Source: Watersipora subatra
Lineage: Eukaryota; Bryozoa; Gymnolaemata; Cheilostomatida; Watersiporidae
NCBI RefSeq assembly: GCF_963576615.1
Contig: NC_088708.1
Location: forward strand, 682,001 to 746,000
Direction of reading: 5' to 3'
DNA: 64,000 nucleotides
This document shows positions 57,701-64,000 of the stretch, in pieces. The notes under the pieces were generated by a model. It was not told where the DNA came from. It ran no database searches and worked only from the letters and a program-made list of their open reading frames with translations. Each line of letters opens with the position of its first letter. The stretch's first letter is position 1. Position numbers and translations under genes: made by a program.

Positions 57701-58118
57701 TTTCTTCTACAAAGTCTTCAGCTCAGGTCGACTTTGCTATGCAACTCAACCTAGACTGGCTCATATTGCACTGCGACTTCAGGTACCATTTCCCTTCTTT
57801 TCCTTTCATTCACTCTTTCTCTTCAAATTTTATCCTGTTTTTCGATGTTAAGAACCCCCCTAGCATTAATATAATGTATTCACTGCTCGACTGGCGTCCC
57901 CTACAGAGCTGTGCAACTTGCAGCATTAAACTTTTTATGTGAGTATACAGGTTGAGCTGAACTGTCACGATGGTTGTGTCGATGGTATCTATCGAATCTT
58001 TTTTATTACAGGGGAATGTCGGAACCGAATGACCTTTCCAGCCGGTTTATTGGCAAAAAATTCACTAACTTTGTGCACAATAATGATCTCACACCCTTTC
58101 AGAAGTACGCGGACACCG
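42788..58118 (+). CDS. NCOA: NCOA/SRC (p160, taiman-type) nuclear receptor coactivator, partial
   Basis: Nuclear bHLH-PAS coactivator that bridges nuclear receptors to acetyltransferases. Exons with matching phases: 44374-44462 (VSSAPVEEGEVSSSNPPILA...), 44636-44813 (PAS-A: ELQGFLFILNFQGKIVSVTD, NVTNYLGY, YDFLHVTNH), 45864-45956 (FPCRMRPGTSP), 57326-57433, 57578-57782 (LYLVCIAQKVDDP, then FAMQLNLDWLILHCDFR) and 58012-58118 (PAS-B: RFIGKKFTNFVHNNDLTPFQ). The order parallels vertebrate NCOA1: EVQQADVSS, DGFFFVVNLEG, FNCRM, CLICIARRLP, then PAS-B. A likely upstream exon, 42788-42901, reads REILFLQDAAEKIASLN, resembling bHLH helix 2 (ILKETVRQIRQIK), if the weak donor gtgtgt is used; read through, it stops at 42909. 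The basic region/helix 1 and all exons after PAS-B (LXXLL and CBP-binding parts) are not seen, so the gene continues past the window. Intron 45957-57325 holds a 10.7-kb array. Confidence 0.85.
42996..43806. repeat. 39-bp minisatellite
   Basis: About 21 copies of a 39-bp unit (ATACCTATTCGTAATGTCCC + TCTTTTTTACTTCTTTATT), with one-base length changes in the T run. 39 bp is 13 codons, so plus-strand frames read as hydrophobic repeats (SLLYLFVMSLFFT); these are artefacts. The array lies between the putative bHLH exon and the first PAS-side exon of NCOA. A pyrimidine-rich stretch follows to about 44160. Confidence 0.93.
44930..45170. repeat. Irregular ACTAG-rich repeat with palindrome
   Basis: Dense ACTAG/GGTGA words without a fixed period. 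It includes the inverted repeat CTAGCATGTGAG ... CTCACATGCTAG (45092-45129). It lies in the NCOA intron after the PAS-A exon. Confidence 0.5.
46466..57148. repeat. 10.7-kb minisatellite of a 19-bp unit in an NCOA intron
   Basis: About 560 uninterrupted tandem copies of GAGATATACCGTTTAGGTT. Nearly every copy keeps the 19-bp length. Differences are substitutions at a few positions: TTTAGG/TTTAAG, GAGATA/GAAATA/GAGTTA/GAGGTA, TACCG/TATCG/TACTG/TGCCG. The array fills most of intron 45957-57325. It has TTTAGG words but is not a telomere repeat (19-bp period, internal position). Stops occur in every frame, so it is not coding. Both flanks are ordinary single-copy sequence. Confidence 0.98.
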
Positions 58119-58406
58119 GTAAGTGCCAATTCGACAAATGTTTGCTTTAAGTTTATATACGGGGTGGGGGGGGCGGTGAAGGTCCCCACTGCTTTTGTCT
58201 CTCAAGCCTTATTTAAATAGTCTTATTTTGGCCATTTGAACAGGTCTTATAGCCAACTCGCAGAGATCTGTTGTAGAACTGTCAACTTAGCTTCCGCTTA
58301 TATAGATGGCTCACAGATGGTTAAAACTGCTCATAAAAAGTCCCAGTTTAGACAACTCCTTCATATGAGTAAGAGTACACGCATGTAGAGTAAGTCACAA
58401 AAATTC

Positions 58407-58900
58407 TCTATCTCACATCCCATCCTTACTGTCTGAGCCATCTCTCCCGACTCTTCCATTTCTCTCCATCTCACATCCCATCCTTACCGTCTGAGCCATC
58501 TCTCCCGACTCTTCCATTTCTTCTCTCCATCTCACATCCCATCCTTACCGTCTGAGCCATCTCTCCCCACTCTTCCATTTCTTCTCTCCATCTCACATCC
58601 CATCCTTACCGTCTGAGCCATCTCTCCCCACTCTTTCATTTCTTCTCTCCATCTCACATCCCATCCTTACCGTCTGAGCCATCTCTCCCCACTCTTCCAT
58701 TTCTTCTCTCCATCTCACATCCCATCCTTACCGTCTGAGCCATCTCTCCCCACTCTTCCATTTCTTCTCTCCATCTCACATCCCATCCTTACCGTCTGAG
58801 CCATCTCTCCCCACTCTTTCATTTCTTCTCTCCATCTCACATCCCATCCTTACCGTCTGAGCCATCTCTCCCCACTCTTCCATTTCTTCTCTCCATCTTT
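58407..58900. repeat. 61-bp pyrimidine-rich minisatellite
   Basis: Eight copies of a 61-bp unit (TCTCTCCATCTCACATCCCA + TCCTTACCGTCTGAGCCATC + TCTCCCCACTCTTCCATTTCT). The first copy lacks three bases and has CTGTC/CCGAC variants. It lies in the NCOA intron downstream of the PAS-B exon. Confidence 0.93.
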
Positions 58901-61900
58901 CTTCCAACCCATTTATCATTATTCTCCCTCTCTGCCCTTCATTCTTTGCCATTCTCATTATTATCTCTATGCAATCCATCGGCCTGACAGTACTGGCGAA
59001 AAAATATCTCATTAATATTCCGACAGTACATTTGTGAGGATGGCACTCATCCGTCCGTTGAGAATGCATGTGAGAGTAGACAACTCATGAACTCTGCGCT
59101 CATCACCTAAATTAGCCTGGGTTCTCTCTGCTTCTTCAGGCAAAGCAGTTGGTCTTTCGAATGAATAGTTGTGGACTTAGAAAGAAAACAGGGTTCGGTT
59201 TTGATCTGTTATTAGGCTAAAGCCAATAGCTTTATTTTGAGCCCTAGTTTTTTTTGTTTTAATGATTTGAGCACGAGAGATGAAAACACTAAAGTTAGTA
59301 AACTTTTAACCAGTGTGAAGAAGATGACAAATTTATAGAATAATGGAGTTGTGTGGTTTCAATAAAGGATTAATTCACTATTCCTTGTTCACGAGATACT
59401 CAATTCAAAGTGCTTTATATGAGTGTAATTGCTTGTGAATGGTACTATAAAATCTGAAATGTTTTCATACAACATCTTCAGATTTGCATTTGTTTTTCTG
59501 TAGTGCAGTGGTTTTAGTATGTACGTGAGTCTTGGGCTTACCTAGCTGCTGAAAGCTTCATTCAACATATGGCAGAGTCTACTAAGGCCCCTGTCTTGGA
59601 AATTCACCATTCTAAGCAACTAAAGTCAAATCGGTCAATATTGGGGCAGCGTCTGTGATAGGATAACTCACATCAATATTCTGCCATTGCATAGGAGAGA
59701 ATAACTCCTATTAATATTCAAACAGTGCTCAGAGAAAGTAATTCCAAAATTCTGTGAGAGAACTTTCATTAATAATCTCACAATATGTGCGAAAATAATT
59801 TTCATTAATGCTACATGTATGTTAACAATATACGTGTTCAATAGCTTTAACAAATATTGCGCTGACACATGTGAAAAGATAACTGACATTAATATTGGGA
59901 TGGTGTATGGAAGAAGATAGCTCTCACTAGCTATCTGAGTGCGCTTGTGAAAAATATCCATATTTGATGTTCCTTTCATCTGTCAATAGCTGATGTTTAA
60001 TGGTTTTCTTTGTCAAGCTCTTGGAGTTGTTTGACCTGCATTTGCTCTAAATATTGTTCCGCGTGATTGCACCACAACTTTACTACTGAATACTTTTGTT
60101 GAACTCTCCAAGTATATTTACCCGTGTGAATAGCATATATTTCTAAATTACTGGTACTTGAAGTTTAAAAGCCATCTTGCAACGTCTTGTCATTTTCACC
60201 TACGTAAATCAGCCTAATTTGCCTTGATTAAAGGTAAATAGTGTGCTAGCGCTCTGCATACAAAAATATGTGGTTGCTGCAAGAATATTTTCATTATTGC
60301 CATGGAATAAGCTAGCTTGTTTTCTGTAATAACCATGACAAAATCATTTTGACATACTCTTAGACACTTTGTAAGAACGGTTAAGACACGAGTGGAAGCG
60401 CCTCATCAAGTACTATGTTTTTTGGTCGATGGCACTTTATAATATCAACCATTTTTACTCTTCAAGCAGTCATACCAGAGCTGTATCAAACTATGTATTA
60501 CGGTTTGATACATTCCAAAAAGTTTGCCATGTTAGCAACCAGAGTGTAGAATACAATAGGCACATAGGAGTTATGTTAGCAACCAGAGTATAGAATACAA
60601 TAGGTACATAGGAGTTATGTTAGCATGGTAGATATAAGCTAGTTTCATTACAGACTTCTTTTATGCTGTTTGTTGGACATTGTACTGGTGATTACTGGTG
60701 TTGAAGCTTGCAAAAAGGTTCACAAACATGACATGTTAGTCACATGTTTGCTTGTTTGTTTTGATTAGATAATTTTGTCAAGCTGGAAAGTTTGACCGAA
60801 TCAGCATTTGCCAGTTTTAACTCGGACTTGTTTGAAAACTTAAATATTTCTGTTGGAAGCTGACACCGTTTCAACACTGCTAGTTAACCTCCGATGCTAG
60901 TAACAGCTTTTGATTAGTTGTGACCGATGCTATTTCATAGCGGATTACTAAATCTTGTATATATGTGACAAAGACTATGTAAACATTTATGCTACAGCCA
61001 TATACTGTAGTGGTGGCCAAGCTTAGCCATTCAGACCCTGAATAGAATTTATTTTATATACAGACTATTCGTCACACATACCCTAAGTGTACATGTGGCT
61101 CAAGAACGCCTCAGTAGACACCATAGTAACTGTTTTACAGATTTAGATTGCATACTACTATGTGTGTTTTGGCGGTGTCAAAAAGTAGATCAAGTCAAAT
61201 ACGTTCATTGGCTCTCATTTTCTGGGTAACAAAAATCATTGTACTCACTCGTCTCCTGTTGCATGACACCCAATAGCAGTTAGTGTGAGGCAGAAATCAT
61301 CTGTTCATTAGAACTGTGGACTCGTCTGTCCTTCAAGCTTGTGCGTTTTATGAATCCGGTGTTTATTATATGACATAGATCACATCAATATATGTAGGCC
61401 TACTACCGAATAATCTGGAGAACATTCTATAGAATATCTTAGAACATTGCCTCATATTGCAGCCTCTACATATGAAAGATTGATCTGATAAAACTTGAGC
61501 TATCTCAAGTCTGCTTTGTAAGTGCTAGCCACTAGGCTAACACAAAGGTTCCAGTATTGTGTCACATGAGGCAGGTTTAGACTACAATTTTGACATCCTC
61601 GGGTTTGGTTTATGAAGAACACTCATAAAGAAAAAATGACATAAGAGCCTTACGTATTCTTATGTGCAATTTTAACAATATCTCAAAATAATTGCATTCA
61701 CTTTTGGTGATATATGTGAAAGCATCAGTGGGTGGACAATTTCAAATTTTCTTTACATTTATAACATACTCTTTAAATTGGTTGTCATTTTGAGATATTC
61801 TTTCCTTCCAATGAGGTAGTTTTCACGAATGTTATTAAAATATTTTATGGATGATTCACCTCTCCGCTATCTTACTCAACCGATTAAGCTGTGTAATAAC

Positions 61901-61980
61901 AAACGAATCAATAACAATTAATTTGTTCATTGTTTCTGTTGGTATCGAAGTCCATTTTCCAACTCCAAGTCTTTAGGTTT
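58901..61980. other. Probable NCOA intron, no exon found
   Basis: About 3 kb in which I found no further NCOA exon. Old degenerate repeats of the type (A)TAACT(C)...CATTAATATT recur at 58990-59060 and 59640-59960. A 44-bp tandem duplication (GTTAGCAACCAGAGTGTAGA...) lies at 60533-60622. Confidence 0.4.
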
Positions 61981-62016
61981 TTTGGAACTTTTGATTGCAA
62001 CACCACAGAAATAATT

Positions 62017-63329
62017 TATGGCGCCTTACAGTGCCTCGCGTTGCTTGTTTGCAACTCGAGTTGATCAATTCGAGTTGCACAACTCGAGTTGTGAACGCGC
62101 AACACGACTTTTCAAAAGTAAGGTGCAATATACTTGTATTACGGTAGCATAACCGTAGATATGGTTATATTAACGATGGTACATCAAGAGGCACCCGTTA
62201 GCTAATAGAAACTAAACTATGTGTGTACTGTAAAACTAGAACTAATAGCGAATTATTAGAATTATACTGTGCCGAGTTTGCAACTCGAGTTGCAGAACTC
62301 GAGTTGTACAACTCGAGTTTGTAAATATAACTCGAGTTGTACAACTCGAGTTGCACAACTCGAGTTCATCAAAACCCAAGCCGAGTTCTTTCAACAGCAA
62401 CTCGAGTTCAACAACTCGGCTTGAGAACATCTCATCATTTTATTTTCTCTAGCTATATGGATTTTTTTTGTGCATCATTAAACGCCGTTGAAATAATTTC
62501 TATGTTCATTTTCGGTGTTCATTCAGTTTCTTGTCAGATTCTAGAGAGATGACTCCTTTTCATTTGAAAAAGAAGTTGCCCGGCTGGCTGCGAATTTCTT
62601 TTTCCCCAAACAGGTTTACATACGGCAGTAAAATTCTGGCTCATGATTGGCTTTAGTAATTGAGTTTTAGTAACCAAAACTTACATCATTACAATACAAA
62701 ACCAATAGTTATAATTAGAAAGAAACACAAAATTCTAAATAACGTAGCAAAACTGATGTTATCATTCAAAAAGTGCTGTTTAAACGTAAGAGGCGCTCAC
62801 TTAAAACTCATTAATTTAAGCCATTTTGAATTAAATTTTGAAATTTTGTGTATTTCTCTAATTATAACTATTGACTTTCCATGTAATGATGTAAGTTTTG
62901 ATTACTAAAACTCAATTACTAAAGCCAATCATGAGCCAAAATTTTACTGCCGTTTGTAAACCTGTTTGGGAAAAAAATTTCGCTGCTCGGTTCTCTTATA
63001 GATTGTTCTTAGTTTGCTTTTTACATTCTACAATTGTTTTTGTCTCTTTATATTTATAGAAATGAATATGCACAAATCTCGCCAATATATATAATGTAAA
63101 TATGTATACATATTTAAATTATTATTAAATTTCTGTAAATGAGACATCCCAATTACTCACTTTGCTTTCTTTACGAACCCGTGTTAGTTTTGCGTATAGG
63201 TAACACAACTCGAGGTCATAAACCCAGGCCGAGTTGTACAATTCGGCAACTCGAGTTGGACAACACGGCAACTCGAGTTGTACAACTCGAGTTGTGAACG
63301 CGCAACGCGAGGCACTGTAAGGCGCCATA
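62017..63329. mobile_element. TIR DNA transposon with CTCGAG-palindrome ends
   Basis: A 1,313-bp element. The ends are TATGGCGCCTTACAGTGCCT and AGGCACTGTAAGGCGCCATA, continuing as CGCGTTGC/GCAACGCG. It is flanked by an exact 7-bp duplication AATAATT (62010-62016 and 63330-63336). Inside each end are clusters of the palindrome CAACTCGAGTTG and variants, about a dozen in all (62052-62100, 62280-62410, 63205-63295). No transposase is visible. A 7- to 8-bp duplication points towards hAT-like families, unproved. A second MITE is nested inside. Confidence 0.8.
62580..62994. mobile_element. Nested MITE with ~110-bp inverted arms
   Basis: The left arm runs from CTGCGAATTTC through CAAACAGGTTTACATACGGC, ATGATTGGCTTTAGTAATTG and CAAAACTTACATCATTAC. 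The right arm is its reverse complement at about 62885-62990. The centre, about 190 bp, is AT-rich. The arms differ at several bases, so it is not very recent. Exact ends and target duplication could not be fixed. Confidence 0.7.
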
Positions 63330-63336
63330 AATAATT

Positions 63337-64000
63337 AGTAAGTGTATCAGGCTAATAGTAGTTCTCTTTTCAACTCGGTCTTGATACTTCAATGTATACG
63401 GGAAAAGTTTCCTCATTTACGATTGAAAATGCTACGTATGTGTTTTGAGGCCTACTTTCATTACACATGATTTCTCTTTATTCGTGCTAGAAATTTCTGT
63501 TCAAAATGGCATCGCGTAGAAAGTTTTTTTCTGTTAAAAGTTGTTTGGACACTAATATTGACTAGTTCAGCTGTGCAGAAGAGGAGTTGAGGTCAGAAGA
63601 CATTGTGGAAGGTAGTGAACAACCAAAAAATATGAAAATGTATAAAACGAAGGCGACAATCAGAACGCAACCGGTCGAGCAAACGACGTTAATATTTTTG
63701 TTTTAAAAATTTAAATTTGCTTTAAGATGTTAATGTTTGTTCCTGCATGTATGATAATTATGGTTTGTTTATGTCACTTGCTTTTGAATAAGTATTGGTA
63801 GTATTTGATAGATTATTGTTATAAAACTTATAAATCTGCATATTTATCACATTTGATTGCATCCTTGCGGTTATCTTAACTCGGCTTGATAACTCCTGTT
63901 CTATTGCACATGAAAAGCCTGTTTTGGCTGTAAATTGTAACAAACATTTCAATGAGTGCAATGAGCTTTTATGCAACATTATTAAATATACTTTTAAAAT
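63337..64000 (+). other. Right edge, possible transposase N-terminus relic
   Basis: An ATG at 63507 reads MASRRKFFSVKSCLDTNID, one stop, then in the same frame AEEELRSEDIVEGSEQPKN to about 63703. The basic start and acidic follow-up look like the N-terminus of a DNA transposase (piggyBac-type proteins often start this way), but nothing downstream supports it. The remainder is AT-rich without features. It may lie in the NCOA intron. Confidence 0.2.

Overview
This is nuclear DNA of an invertebrate animal: AT-rich, gene-poor, with short exons, GT-AG introns and many minisatellites, SINEs and DNA transposons. The gene set (MLX, an SRC/p160 coactivator, mitochondrial acyl carrier protein, a PP2C-like phosphatase) fits a bilaterian. 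A lophotrochozoan is my best guess, but that is inference and not provable from this window. All ORFs were read as exons, and four host genes were assembled by matching splice sites and reading phase by eye.

Layout. 1-2.4 kb: last exon of a PP2C-like phosphatase (+), with a 15-bp minisatellite just before its acceptor. 2.8-7.9 kb: MLX (-), convergent with the phosphatase, with five well-supported exons and a possible first exon; two minisatellites and a paired hairpin lie in its introns. 8-18.3 kb: repeat-rich, with a 16-bp array, two opposed copies of a tRNA-derived SINE, a long-TIR element with TTAA flanks, an unidentified gene relic, two unassigned exon-like pieces and a 24-bp array. 18.4-21.0 kb: a complete-looking piggyBac transposon with a spliced transposase (-). 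21.3-29.8 kb: 55-bp, 30-bp and 16-bp arrays and a second TTAA element. 31.1-31.7 kb: NDUFAB1, mitochondrial acyl carrier protein (-), missing its 5' exon. 35.4-38.8 kb: a pogo-like MITE carrying a nested hairpin MITE, then a transposon-gene relic bracketed by inverted motifs. 42.8-58.1 kb and beyond: an NCOA/SRC/taiman-type nuclear receptor coactivator (+), open at the right end, with one intron occupied by a 10.7-kb array of a 19-bp unit. 62.0-63.3 kb: a TIR element packed with CTCGAG palindromes and containing a nested hairpin MITE.

The host genes do not form a pathway or operon. MLX and NCOA are both bHLH-class transcription factors or coactivators and NDUFAB1 serves mitochondrial fatty acid synthesis and complex I, but their proximity looks incidental. 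The strongest unusual signals are the giant intronic array, the spliced piggyBac with ATAT rather than TTAA flanks, and the CTCGAG-palindrome element.
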